In this document: positions 34,323-41,583 of the stretch, piece by piece
Numbering within the stretch: position 1 is the stretch's first letter
How the letters are laid out: each line of letters begins with the position of its first letter
Source: Danxiaibacter flavus
GTDB lineage: Bacteria > Bacteroidota > Bacteroidia > Chitinophagales > Chitinophagaceae
NCBI RefSeq assembly: GCF_041060425.1
Contig: NZ_JAULBC010000008.1
Coordinates: 372,001 to 436,000, forward strand
DNA: 64,000 nucleotides
Direction of reading: 5' to 3'
Notes under the pieces: model-generated
Told to the model about the DNA's origin: nothing
Database searches by the model: none
What the model saw: the letters and a program-made list of their open reading frames with translations, nothing else
Position numbers and translations under genes: made by a program

Positions 34323-34817
34323 ATGGATAGGGAAGAATTTTATGAACCCGCTTATAAGGGTTCTAAAGATTTTAACCAGTGGGATGTTAAGACAGCCAAT
34401 GCCACTGGTTTTGGTGCCGCTGCAGATGATTATATGGAGCGCGGCATTGATTTAAATGAGCAACTTATCCGTAATAAACCGGCCACTTTTTTCTTTCGCA
34501 TGAACAGCGATGCGATGGTGGGCGCCGGTATACAAAATGGTGATATACTAATTGTTGATAAAAGCATCCGGGCGACCAACGGAAAGATAATTGTCGCGGC
34601 TGTTAACGGGGATCTTCTTGTGAGGCGCTATCAGCAAACGATGAATCGCGTCTCCCTGATGGCCGAAAATAAAAAGTACAGTGATATAGATATGGGTGAA
34701 TTTACTGAATATCGCGCCTGGGGTGTTGTTACCTGCGTTATTCATATACTGGATGCGGCGCTGCAGGCCGCAACGGCGCCGGCGCAGCAAGCAAACAGGA
34801 GGAGGATCAAGTATTAA
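34323..34817 (+). CDS. UmuD-like S24-family protein lacking the Ser-Lys dyad
   Basis: A 164-residue homologue of UmuD, the accessory subunit of translesion polymerase V. The core aligns clearly: ADDYMERGIDLNEQLI, PATFFFRMNSDAMVGAGI, NGDILIVDKSI, GKIIVAAVNGDLLVRR, YRAWGVVTCVIHIL. UmuD's catalytic serine (SGDSM) is alanine here (NSDAM, A64) and the catalytic lysine (TVKK) is arginine (LVRR, R101). The cleavage position, normally A-G or C-G, reads T28-G29. It therefore cannot self-cleave by the known mechanism, though it may still bind polymerase or form dimers. The C-terminus adds an Ala-rich basic tail (QAATAPAQQANRRRIKY). UmuC is encoded 343 bp downstream, beyond a repeat tract. Confidence 0.88.
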   Translation: MDREEFYEPAYKGSKDFNQWDVKTANATGFGAAADDYMERGIDLNEQLIRNKPATFFFRMNSDAMVGAGIQNGDILIVDKSIRATNGKIIVAAVNGDLLVRRYQQTMNRVSLMAENKKYSDIDMGEFTEYRAWGVVTCVIHILDAALQAATAPAQQANRRRIKY

Positions 34818-35160
34818 TGTGCAGATGTGCGAATATGCAAATGGGTAAATGAATTGAGAATTGAAAATTGAAAATGAGGACGAATTGGTGGATGTGCAAA
34901 TATGCAAATGCGAGAATGAATTGAAAATTGAAAAGGGATAATTGAAAATGATGGCGAATTAGTAAATGTGCAAATATGCAAATGTGCGAATGATTTAAGA
35001 AACTGGTTAAGCATTACGCGTGATCGATAGAAATTAAGTTAATGCACCTAACGTACTTCGTACCTCGTAATTCGTACTTGCAAAGCGCAGGCAAAAGAGC
35101 AGTTAAGTTGATCAAAATTAAACAGTTGCTGAAAGCTTATAGCTGACAGCTCACAGCTAA
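34818..35160. repeat. Composite repeat, copy 2 (inverted), between umuD-like and umuC
   Basis: Starting at the umuD-like stop: TGTGCGAATATGCAAATG units and GAATTGAAAATTGAAAA units (34818-34995), then TTAATGCACCTAACGTACTT with CGTACCTCGTAATTCGTAC (35039-35080), then AGCTTATAGCTGACAGCTC (35136-35160), which abuts the umuC ATG. This is the reverse complement, family by family, of 17986-18365. No gene. Confidence 0.85.
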
Positions 35161-36450
35161 ATGAAAGCCATAGTTGATTGTAACAGTTTCTACTGCTCGT
35201 GTGAGCGGGTGTTCAGGCCTGATCTGATGAACAGGCCTGTGGTAGTGCTTAGCAATAATGATGGGTGTATTGTTTCGCGGAGTGATGAAGTTAAGGCACT
35301 TGGTGTTGAGATGGCTGTTCCTTATTTCCAGGCAAAACCGGTCATTGAGAAACATGGTGTCGAAGCTTTTTCTTCTAACTACAATCTGTATGGTGATTTA
35401 AGCTGGCGCGTAATGGAAACCTTACGTGAAATGGTTGGCAAAAACAACGTAGAGATTTATTCTGTTGATGAGGCCTTTATTGACATGCAGCATATTCCTG
35501 CTGAACAATTGCATGAAACAGCCATGCGCATGCGTCACACAGTTGAACAATGGACCGGAATCGCTGTCTCAATTGGCGTGGCTCCAACTAAAGTGCTGAG
35601 TAAACTGGCCAACAGGCTGGCGAAAAAGAACAAAAAGAAAACACAATGCGTATTAGTATTAAATGATCCTGAAATCATTACGGAGGCTTTGATAAGAACG
35701 CCGGTAAGTGAAATTTGGGGTGTAGGGAGAAGTTATGCTGAAAAGCTGGTGAAGTGGGGAATTGACGATGCTTATCAATTAAGCAGGATGCCCGAAGAAT
35801 GGGCAAGGAAAAATCTTGGGGGTGTGGTAGGTGTGCGATTGATCAGAGAATTGAAAGGTTATCATGCAATTGATATGGACGATGAGCTGGACTCCAAGAA
35901 GATGATCGCCACGACGCGCATGTTTGGAACGCCGGTTTCAGATCTGCAGGATATAAAGGAAGCGGTTGCAACGTACACTTCAAGGGCTGCTGAAAAATTG
36001 AGGCGGCAATATGGTGCAGCGAGTGTTGTAAGTGTATTCGTGGTGCCGCGCGAAGAACGAAAGCCAGATGAAAAATATTCACATGGTACTACCGTAAGCA
36101 GGCATATTGTACTTCCTTATGCAACATCTATAACGCAGGAGCTGATCAAGCCTGCGCTACAATTAACAGAACAGGTGTATGTAAAAGGGTTGAAGTACAA
36201 AAAAGCCGGCGTGATGCTGAGTGGAATTGTAGATGATTCAAGCATTCAGGGCAATTTGTTTATTGACGAGTCTCAGCAGAAGGAAAAGAACAGGATGTTA
36301 ATGGCCATGATGGATAACATCAATTTCAGCATGCGCGATGATGCCTTGAAGTTTGCCGCCAGCGGCACTGACCGCAACTGGAAGATGCGCCAGGAATTTC
36401 GTAGCCCCCGTTATACAACAAGATGGAATGAACTGCCGGAAGTGGGGTAG
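35161..36450 (+). CDS. umuC: Y-family DNA polymerase, UmuC subunit of polymerase V
   Basis: A 429-residue translesion polymerase. Palm-domain acids are in AIVDCNSFY (D6) and YSVDEAF (D103, E104). Other family blocks are PVVVLSNNDGCIVSRS, GIAVSIGVAPTKVLSKLANRLAKK, IWGVGRSYAEKL and the little-finger region (about 240-350). A beta-clamp-binding motif QGNLF lies at about 363-367. Length matches UmuC. The catalytic site is intact, in contrast to the upstream UmuD-like protein. The start codon directly follows an AGCT-rich repeat, leaving no room for a conventional leader. The TAG stop is itself inside another AGCTATCAGC array. Confidence 0.95.
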   Translation: MKAIVDCNSFYCSCERVFRPDLMNRPVVVLSNNDGCIVSRSDEVKALGVEMAVPYFQAKPVIEKHGVEAFSSNYNLYGDLSWRVMETLREMVGKNNVEIYSVDEAFIDMQHIPAEQLHETAMRMRHTVEQWTGIAVSIGVAPTKVLSKLANRLAKKNKKKTQCVLVLNDPEIITEALIRTPVSEIWGVGRSYAEKLVKWGIDDAYQLSRMPEEWARKNLGGVVGVRLIRELKGYHAIDMDDELDSKKMIATTRMFGTPVSDLQDIKEAVATYTSRAAEKLRRQYGAASVVSVFVVPREERKPDEKYSHGTTVSRHIVLPYATSITQELIKPALQLTEQVYVKGLKYKKAGVMLSGIVDDSSIQGNLFIDESQQKEKNRMLMAMMDNINFSMRDDALKFAASGTDRNWKMRQEFRSPRYTTRWNELPEVG

Positions 36451-36600
36451 CTGTCAGCTACGAGCTATTCGCTATCAGCTTGTCACCGCTAGCTTCGTTG
36501 TTTTTAATGATATAATTCTAACCTTGTAATTTCTTATTTAAAGATCACTTGTATTCCGGCTCATTGCTGATTGCTGATAGCTCACAGCCAACAGCGAAGG
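36449..36600. repeat. AGCTATCAGC arrays between umuC and the Lgt-like gene
   Basis: 36449-36482 (GTAGCTGTCAGCTACGAGC, then GCTATCAGCTTG) starts at the umuC stop. 36563-36595 (TGCTGATTGCTGATAGCTC) is the same family and forms the last codons of the convergent Lgt-like gene. Confidence 0.75.
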
Positions 36601-37326
36601 CTGTATGAAATACCGGTAATAGTACACGAGTCCTGCCAGTGCAGTGAGTTGAATAGTGGAAAGCCCGAGTACCAATGTATAGCGTGGTTTTGCAAAGTCG
36701 AGTATTAATCTGAAAAAGCAGTACGCGATCATGAATATTTTGAATCGTGCGCCGTCGGCAAGCGGATATCTTTTTTCAAACGCAACGAGGCATAGCCATA
36801 GCATAAGGAGAAATGCAATCTCATACAAGCATACGGGATGTCTTTTAACATTATCGCCTAAATACATTCCTAAAATACTTGTGGTAGGTGAGCCATAAGT
36901 TTCTTCGTGGATGCCCATACTAAAACAGCCAACGCGACCAATGGTTAATGCGAGGATCATAGGGTAAGTGAAGAGATCGCCGGAAGAGTGTTTTTCGCCG
37001 ATTATTTTTTTGGTCAATTCTACTCCTGCCAGTCCGCCGAGAAAACCACCCAGCACGGTTTTGTTGCTGTAGAAGTAAAGCCATTTGTTGGATGCATGTT
37101 GAAGTGCGTTGAAATTTTCTAGTCCGCCAATCAGCCTGCTGCCGAACAGTGCACCAAAAATTGCACCTGTTAAGATCCAGATCCTGTTAGAGGATTGTAT
37201 GGTATCGCCTTGCTGTTTGCGTAACCACAAGAAATAGCGAAAGCCAATAAAGAAGCCAAGCGTTTCAAAAATGGTGTGCCAAAGAATGGTAATTGAGCCG
37301 AGTTGTATGGTGAAGGGAAACTGCAT
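36538..37326 (-). CDS. Prolipoprotein diacylglyceryl transferase-like membrane protein
   Basis: About 262 residues with roughly seven hydrophobic segments. It resembles Lgt: ILWHTIFETLGFFIGFRYF near the start, GGFLGGLAGVELTKK, the signature-like TIGRVGCFSMGIHEETYG (compare Lgt GRIGNF-N-GE-G), HPVCLYE, and RFILD-type SFFRLILDF near the end. The divergence from canonical Lgt suggests a paralogue, so whether it lipidates lipoproteins is open. The preferred start is ATG 37326 (MQFPFTIQLG). The last ~16 codons (AVSYQQSAMSRNTSDL) are made of AGCTATCAGC-type repeat. Confidence 0.8.
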   Translation of the reverse strand: MQFPFTIQLGSITILWHTIFETLGFFIGFRYFLWLRKQQGDTIQSSNRIWILTGAIFGALFGSRLIGGLENFNALQHASNKWLYFYSNKTVLGGFLGGLAGVELTKKIIGEKHSSGDLFTYPMILALTIGRVGCFSMGIHEETYGSPTTSILGMYLGDNVKRHPVCLYEIAFLLMLWLCLVAFEKRYPLADGARFKIFMIAYCFFRLILDFAKPRYTLVLGLSTIQLTALAGLVYYYRYFIQPSLLAVSYQQSAMSRNTSDL

Positions 37327-37334
37327 ATTTTTTG

Positions 37335-37502
37335 AACCACGGAGACGCGGAGACACAAAGAAACACCGCGAAATACGTTTAGCAAAATCTAAATTTTAGA
37401 AGCAAGGGTCAACACCTTTGTTTTACAACTCAATTTTATCCTTGTTGCATAATTCTTCTAATATACGTTGTACATCTCAGTGTCTCCCTGTCTCCGTGGT
37501 TA
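37335..37502. repeat. CCACGGAGACACGGAG convergent arms
   Basis: Plus-orientation units at 37335-37372 (CCACGGAGACGCGGAGACAC) and inverted units at 37472-37502 (AGTGTCTCCCTGTCTCCGTGG) enclose about 100 bp. The right arm starts at the aldo/keto reductase stop. Confidence 0.8.
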
Positions 37503-38519
37503 CCGCCTTTCTATCTTATCATAAAAGCCGCCGAAGTTGTTCAGCCTCACCCCATCTTCCCTAAAAAACTCACCCGGGAAGCCCAGGTTAATTTTGCTTG
37601 CTTCATCCAATCGTCGCAGATCTTCTTCACTCAAAACAAGATCAATCATTTTCAGGTTCTCTTCCAGTTGAGAAAGCTTTGTTGCGCCTACAATCGGAAT
37701 AGAAGAAATGCCTTGTTGCCTTGTCCATTGCAACGCAACATGAGAGGGATAAACATTTAATTTATCCGCAATTGCAATCACTTCTTTTGTAATGCGTGCG
37801 CTGTTTTCGTTCAGCCTGTTGCTTTCCGGTTTTATCCGGCCGATATCTCCCCGTAAGTATTTTCCGGTCAATGCGCCTCCAGCCAAAGGAGCCCATGGCG
37901 TTAACGTCATACCATAATGCTTTGCCATGGGAAGTAATTCTCTTTCCGGTGTGCGCTGAATTAAACTGTATTCCACCTGTAAAGCGATAAACTGGCTCCA
38001 GCCCATCAATTCCGCTAATGTATTTGCCTTGCTTACAATCCAGGCCGGTGTATCACTGATGGCTGCGTAATTCACTTTGCCTTGTCTGATCAAATCATCC
38101 AGTCCGCGTAATATTTCATCAACCGGTGTAAGGTCATCCCAGATATGTAAGTATAATACATCAATGAAATCCGTATTCAATCGTTTCAAACTCTCTTCTA
38201 CACTGCGCATCATATTCTTCCGGTTGTTGCCGGAAGCGTTTGGGTTGGTAGTGTTGTCCTTCAATGAATACTTGGTGGCAATTACCCAGTAATCCCTGTC
38301 GCGTGAGCTGACAAACTCACCAATGATCTTTTCACTCGTTCCGAGTTTATAGATGTTCGCAGTGTCCAGGAAATTCCCACCCGCATTGCCAAATGCCTCC
38401 ATTATGGCAAAACTGCTTTCTTTGTCGGCGCCCCATCCACTCTCTGTCCCAAATCCCATCGTGCCAAGGCACAATTCCGATACCTTTAATCCCGATCTTC
38501 CTAAAAGTTTGTATTTCAT
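37500..38519 (-). CDS. Aldo/keto reductase
   Basis: A 339-residue NADPH-dependent oxidoreductase with a TIM-barrel fold. Visible: LGRSGLKVSELCLGTMGFG, the catalytic region GGNFLDTANIYKLGTSEKIIGE (Asp, Tyr), IATKYSLKD (Lys), DVLYLHIWD (His), and the cofactor loop SIPIVGATKLSQLEENL near the C-terminus. It resembles the YajO/Tas-type group used on varied carbonyls; the substrate is not predictable. The stop codon is the first base triplet of a CCACGGAGAC array. Monocistronic. Confidence 0.93.
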   Translation of the reverse strand: MKYKLLGRSGLKVSELCLGTMGFGTESGWGADKESSFAIMEAFGNAGGNFLDTANIYKLGTSEKIIGEFVSSRDRDYWVIATKYSLKDNTTNPNASGNNRKNMMRSVEESLKRLNTDFIDVLYLHIWDDLTPVDEILRGLDDLIRQGKVNYAAISDTPAWIVSKANTLAELMGWSQFIALQVEYSLIQRTPERELLPMAKHYGMTLTPWAPLAGGALTGKYLRGDIGRIKPESNRLNENSARITKEVIAIADKLNVYPSHVALQWTRQQGISSIPIVGATKLSQLEENLKMIDLVLSEEDLRRLDEASKINLGFPGEFFREDGVRLNNFGGFYDKIERR

Positions 38520-38524
38520 TAGTT

Positions 38525-38738
38525 AGAGTTTTTATAGCTATCAGCTATCAGCAAAGTCTCAATCCAAAGCTGTCTTAAAAAAATGTGCAATAGGGCTTCA
38601 ACGTACAACGTTTCCCTTGTTTCTTTTCTAGTTCTTTGGCTTAATGCGCCTCAACCTTTCCATGCCTTAAGCCCACGCCTCAAACCTCAAGCCTCACACC
38701 AAAAAACGTACAACGTATTACTTACAACGTACAACTTT
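38525..38738. repeat. AGCTATCAGC, AAGCCTCAAGCC and ACGTACAACGT arrays
   Basis: The gap between the aldo/keto reductase and thioredoxin-like genes holds TATAGCTATCAGCTATCAGC (38533-38555), CAACGTACAACGTTTCCC (38600), GCCTCAAACCTCAAGCCTC (38672-38695) and CGTACAACGTATTACTTAC (38705-38735). The last starts at the stop of the thioredoxin-like gene. No gene. Confidence 0.75.
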
Positions 38739-39367
38739 TACAGATTCTCCTTTAACAGCTGCGTCAACTCCGCCTGAACACTTTGTGTTTTGTCTTTTGA
38801 ATACCAGCGATGAATTTCTTCTTTAATGGTATCGTAGCTGGCGTCATTTGCTTTCAGGTGATCGTAAAGCTCTTGTGCAGCCGCAGGTCTTGGTCCCCAG
38901 TTAAACAACTCTTCGCCCTGGTTGTTTGCCACGACTAATTTAGGAATACTTCTGCTTTTGCCATTTTGCAAATATTGATCCATTAGTGGGAGATGTTCAT
39001 CTCTCAATAAAAAGCGGATTTCAATATTGCTGTTCAGTTCAGCGAGCTTAGGAAATAAGGGCACAATTTGAGATGCGTCTCCACACCATCCTTCAACAAT
39101 TACCAGCCAAACCTGTGGTGATGTTATTTGTGCCACTACATTTTCAAGTTCCCCATCGAGCTCAATTGTCTTATCGAGCCTGTTCATGCGGGCCACATTC
39201 AGTTTCGCGTAATTCAACAGGGCTTCCGATTGGTTGACGCCTGTTGTTTTTCCTTCTTTTAATAAGTCATCAATTAATTGTCTGTAATTTTTATATGATA
39301 ACCAATTGTTTGTTTTATCCACTACCGTTTCTCTCAAAACTTTGCTGGACTTTCTTGTTAACTCCAT
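38738..39367 (-). CDS. Thioredoxin-family protein with WCGDA active-site variant
   Basis: A 209-residue protein with a thioredoxin-like domain at about 75-185. The redox motif position reads EGWCGDASQIVPLFPKL: one cysteine, with the second replaced, as in the Bacteroidota/Bacillota thioredoxin_9 group (WCGDC/WCGDA). IRFLLRDEHLPLMDQYLQNG and SIPKLVVANNQGEELFNWGPRPAAAQ are conserved in this group, where IPK supplies the cis-proline. No signal peptide, so cytoplasmic. With one cysteine it may act by a monothiol route or not at all as a disulfide reductase. Confidence 0.85.
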   Translation of the reverse strand: MELTRKSSKVLRETVVDKTNNWLSYKNYRQLIDDLLKEGKTTGVNQSEALLNYAKLNVARMNRLDKTIELDGELENVVAQITSPQVWLVIVEGWCGDASQIVPLFPKLAELNSNIEIRFLLRDEHLPLMDQYLQNGKSRSIPKLVVANNQGEELFNWGPRPAAAQELYDHLKANDASYDTIKEEIHRWYSKDKTQSVQAELTQLLKENL

Positions 39368-39419
39368 AGTATTACTCCTGTTATTTTATGTTATAGGATG
39401 TTGGATTTTTTATGATGAA

Positions 39420-40064
39420 TTAAGTTTTTAATAATTTAAATGCATGCTGCCAGTCGTTCTGTAAAAATCCCGGTATGCACCAGAGCATACACAAAGGCTC
39501 AATTGCACGTGCCGCTTCGGCCTTGCCCATGTCTGCTGTTTCCCAGCCAAAAGAAGAAACGATATCTGTAACAGTTTTCCTGGCTTCTTCATCATTTCCG
39601 GCAATGAACATGGTAGGTTTGTCTTTTAGCTGTGGCTTATACATCAGCGTATTGCCAACGCTGTTAAATGCCTTGACAAATTTTGCAGATGGAACAAGCG
39701 CCTGTAGCTTTTCCAACAGTGATTCATTCGGGCCTGTAAAAAACTGTAGAACACCATTTACCGGAGGCTGGTCGGCGATCGGATTGGTGGTATCAATCAC
39801 AATTTTGTTTTCAAAATTGTATTTACCAGCAAGACGAACAGCCTCTTCAGCAGCCGTCCCTTTGACGCTTAGCACTATAATGTCTCCGAACCGTGCGGCA
39901 TCTTCAAAAGTTCCTACAGCTATGCCGGCATTCTCGCTGCCGAATTTTACCACATCTTCTTTGGTTACATCGCGTGTACCCAATAAAACTTCGTAACCTT
40001 CCTGCTTAAAAGCTTTGGCCAGCACCTGGCCAACAATACCTGAACCAATAATGCCTGCTTTCAT
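39420..40064 (-). CDS. NADPH-dependent F420 reductase-like / Rossmann oxidoreductase
   Basis: A 214-residue protein with an N-terminal dinucleotide fold: AGIIGSGIVGQVLAKAFKQEG (G-x-G-x-x-G, about 3-23), LLGTRD for the NADP phosphate, GDIIVLSVKGTAA, VIDTTNPI, and SAKFVKAFNSVGNTLM. It matches the F420:NADP oxidoreductase-like family in bacteria, many of which have no F420 and reduce other substrates. It is encoded 54 bp after a MarR regulator; a palindrome identical to the marR upstream site lies between. A likely MarR target. Confidence 0.88.
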   Translation of the reverse strand: MKAGIIGSGIVGQVLAKAFKQEGYEVLLGTRDVTKEDVVKFGSENAGIAVGTFEDAARFGDIIVLSVKGTAAEEAVRLAGKYNFENKIVIDTTNPIADQPPVNGVLQFFTGPNESLLEKLQALVPSAKFVKAFNSVGNTLMYKPQLKDKPTMFIAGNDEEARKTVTDIVSSFGWETADMGKAEAARAIEPLCMLWCIPGFLQNDWQHAFKLLKT

Positions 40065-40103
40065 TTTTTTAAGTTTGAATGATTTAAAAAGAGATTATGT
40101 GAT

Positions 40104-40118
40104 ATTTGTATATACAAT
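40104..40118. promoter_or_regulatory. MarR operator, copy 2
   Basis: ATTTGTATATACAAT, matching 15 of 16 bases of the palindrome upstream of marR. It lies between the marR stop and the F420-reductase-like gene, 40 bp before its ATG. Confidence 0.7.
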
Positions 40119-40553
40119 CTACTCCAGCACCGTAAACTTATCTGTCAATTTATTCATCGTCTGAACCAATCTTGAGCTTTCTTCCCTGCCCAGAATTGCT
40201 GAATATGCCTCATTGAATTTCTGACTGCATTGTTTCAGCAGCGGGAATAATTCTTTTGCTTTTGGAGTAGGATATACATTGGTAACCTTACCTTCAGATG
40301 TTCTTACAACCAGTTTCTTGCTTTCCAGTTTTTCTATCAAACGCGTGATGGTACTGGGTGTGAGCATTAAATTCTCTGCAAGAATACCCGGTTGGATCCC
40401 GGCGTCTTCAATGATCATCATCAGCATGTAAGCATGACTCGGCGAAAGATCTACCGGCTTCCAGCTTTCCTGTGCCAGCTTTTCAATTTGCCTCGCAAAA
40501 GCCGCGGATGAGAAATAAAGACATTCGGAATATCTACAATCATTTGTTTTCAT
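40119..40553 (-). CDS. MarR-family transcriptional regulator
   Basis: About 144 residues forming a winged-helix DNA-binding protein. Blocks: CLYFSSAAFARQIEKLAQES (dimer helix), LSPSHAYMLMMIIEDAG, GILAENLMLTPSTITRLIEKLESKKLVVRTSEGKVTNVYPT (recognition helix and wing), and a C-terminal helix pair. I use ATG 40553 (MKTNDCRYSEC); an upstream in-frame start at 40643 would include the operator in the coding region. Cys5 and Cys10 could make it redox-sensitive, an inference only. It likely represses itself and the next gene through ATTTGTATATACAAAT sites. Confidence 0.9.
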   Translation of the reverse strand: MKTNDCRYSECLYFSSAAFARQIEKLAQESWKPVDLSPSHAYMLMMIIEDAGIQPGILAENLMLTPSTITRLIEKLESKKLVVRTSEGKVTNVYPTPKAKELFPLLKQCSQKFNEAYSAILGREESSRLVQTMNKLTDKFTVLE

Positions 40554-40574
40554 GATCTGCAAATTTACAACTTT

Positions 40575-40590
40575 ATTTGTATATACAAAT
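40575..40590. promoter_or_regulatory. MarR operator, copy 1 (ATTTGTATATACAAAT)
   Basis: Perfect 16-bp palindrome 22-37 bp before ATG 40553. A second near-perfect copy at 40104-40118 lies before the next gene. The pairing of regulator and repeated site supports autoregulation. Confidence 0.75.
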
Positions 40591-40925
40591 ATGATAAAAG
40601 TCATGCGTTGGGAATACCATCGGCAAGTTTGTGGAGTGTCCATGTTATTTCGCGTTGGGCAGTTTATATTAAGTACGAGTTACGAAGCCTGCCCGTATGA
40701 AACATTCAGGCGGGTACGAAGTGCCTGGCTTTGAGCACACTACACTTTTCTTGGCTCTATTAAGGGTGCTGAAAATTCTCAATTGTACATGCATCATTGC
40801 CGGATTGCAATTCGTTTAGGTGGTCTGCGCCTTTCTCCGTGCAACTCTCGGTGTTTCCTTCGTGAAGCTCTGTGTAACTGTATTTTTATTTACTTTCGGA
40901 TTTTATTATTGTTAAAGAAATACCA
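40591..40925. repeat. Gap with a GTACGAAGTACG array, nested palindrome and CTCTGTG array
   Basis: A GTACGAGTTACGAAG array (40672-40730) is interrupted at 40688-40714 by the 27-bp palindrome, leaving TACGAAG on both sides. Then about 100 bp of unremarkable AT-rich sequence and an array of TTCTCCGTGCAACTCTCGGTG type (40833-40885). No gene; no clear promoter for the YdcZ gene. Confidence 0.75.
40688..40714. repeat. 27-bp palindromic element, copy 2
   Basis: CCTGCCCGTATGAAA followed by CATTCAGGCGGG inside a TACGAAG array. It shares CCTGCCCG, TGAA, CATTCAGGCGG with copy 1 at 32654-32680. Confidence 0.75.
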
Positions 40926-41372
40926 ATGCGCTACCTGCTCATGCTGCTAACATTGATTATTGGCACTTTTATTCCTATTCAGGCTGTTTTAAATACAAAA
41001 TTGGGTAGACAGATTGGCGGTCCGTTAATGGGCTCTTTGATGAGCTTTTTTGTAGGCTTTGTTTGTTTGCTCATTTTAAATTTCAGCGTTAACACCCAAG
41101 CGGTTGTCCATATTAAACCTTCCACAACTTATCCCTGGTATATCTGGATGGGCGGAGTTATCGGCGCCATCTTCGTCGGTTACATTACCTGGGTTAACCA
41201 ACAGCAAGGTGTCGCCCTGACTTTCGCGCTGGTAGTAAGCGGACAAATATTTGCCTCTCTTATAATCGATCACTACGGCTTGTTTGGCTCAGTGGTGAAA
41301 TCGATCACAACCGAAAAGATCATTGGTGCGGTGTTGATTCTTGCAGGATTGGTGCTGATAAAAAGATCGTAA
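40926..41372 (+). CDS. YdcZ-type (DUF606) DMT-family membrane transporter
   Basis: A 148-residue protein with about five membrane spans: LLMLLTLIIGTFIPIQAVL (3-21), GSLMSFFVGFVCLLIL (37-52), YIWMGGVIGAIFVGYITW (73-90), FALVVSGQIFASLIIDHYG (99-117), IIGAVLILAGLVLI (132-145). NTKLGRQIGGPLMGSLMSF is characteristic of DUF606. Such half-length transporters of the drug/metabolite superfamily act as dimers; the substrate is unknown. The TAA stop is the first unit of the GTAAGACN array downstream (AAA-AGA-TCG-TAA-GATA). Confidence 0.88.
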   Translation: MRYLLMLLTLIIGTFIPIQAVLNTKLGRQIGGPLMGSLMSFFVGFVCLLILNFSVNTQAVVHIKPSTTYPWYIWMGGVIGAIFVGYITWVNQQQGVALTFALVVSGQIFASLIIDHYGLFGSVVKSITTEKIIGAVLILAGLVLIKRS

Positions 41373-41525
41373 GATAGTAAGATAGTAAGACCGTAAGACC
41401 GTAAGACCGTAAGACCGTAAGACCGTAAGACCGTAAGACCGTAAGACCGTAAGAAAAAAAGACGTGTAAGATAGTAAGAAAGTAAGATCGTAAGAGGTAT
41501 AGCCTCAAGCCTCAAGCCTTATGCC
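41367..41525 (+). repeat. GTAAGACN array, locus 4, with AGCCTCAAGCC units
   Basis: From the YdcZ stop codon: GTAAGATA units, then about eight successive perfect GTAAGACC octamers (41389-41453), then decayed units to about 41495 and GCCTCAAGCCTCAAGCC (41501-41518). Unlike the other loci I see no inverted arm here. Minus-strand open frames through it encode only an eight-residue repeat (RSYGLTVL). Confidence 0.92.
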
Positions 41526-41583
41526 TGACACCTAATACCTCCAAATAAAATCCCGTCAATCCCTTCATCCCCAAAATCCTGGT

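Noticed and set aside
41389..41453. Possible CRISPR array
   Set aside because: The unit is only 8 bp with no spacers, and no cas gene is present anywhere in the window.
41273..41515. Minus-strand open frames encoding repeats of RSYGLTVL
   Set aside because: They arise from the GTAAGACC octamer array (24-bp super-period gives an eight-residue repeat) and have no independent coding signal.
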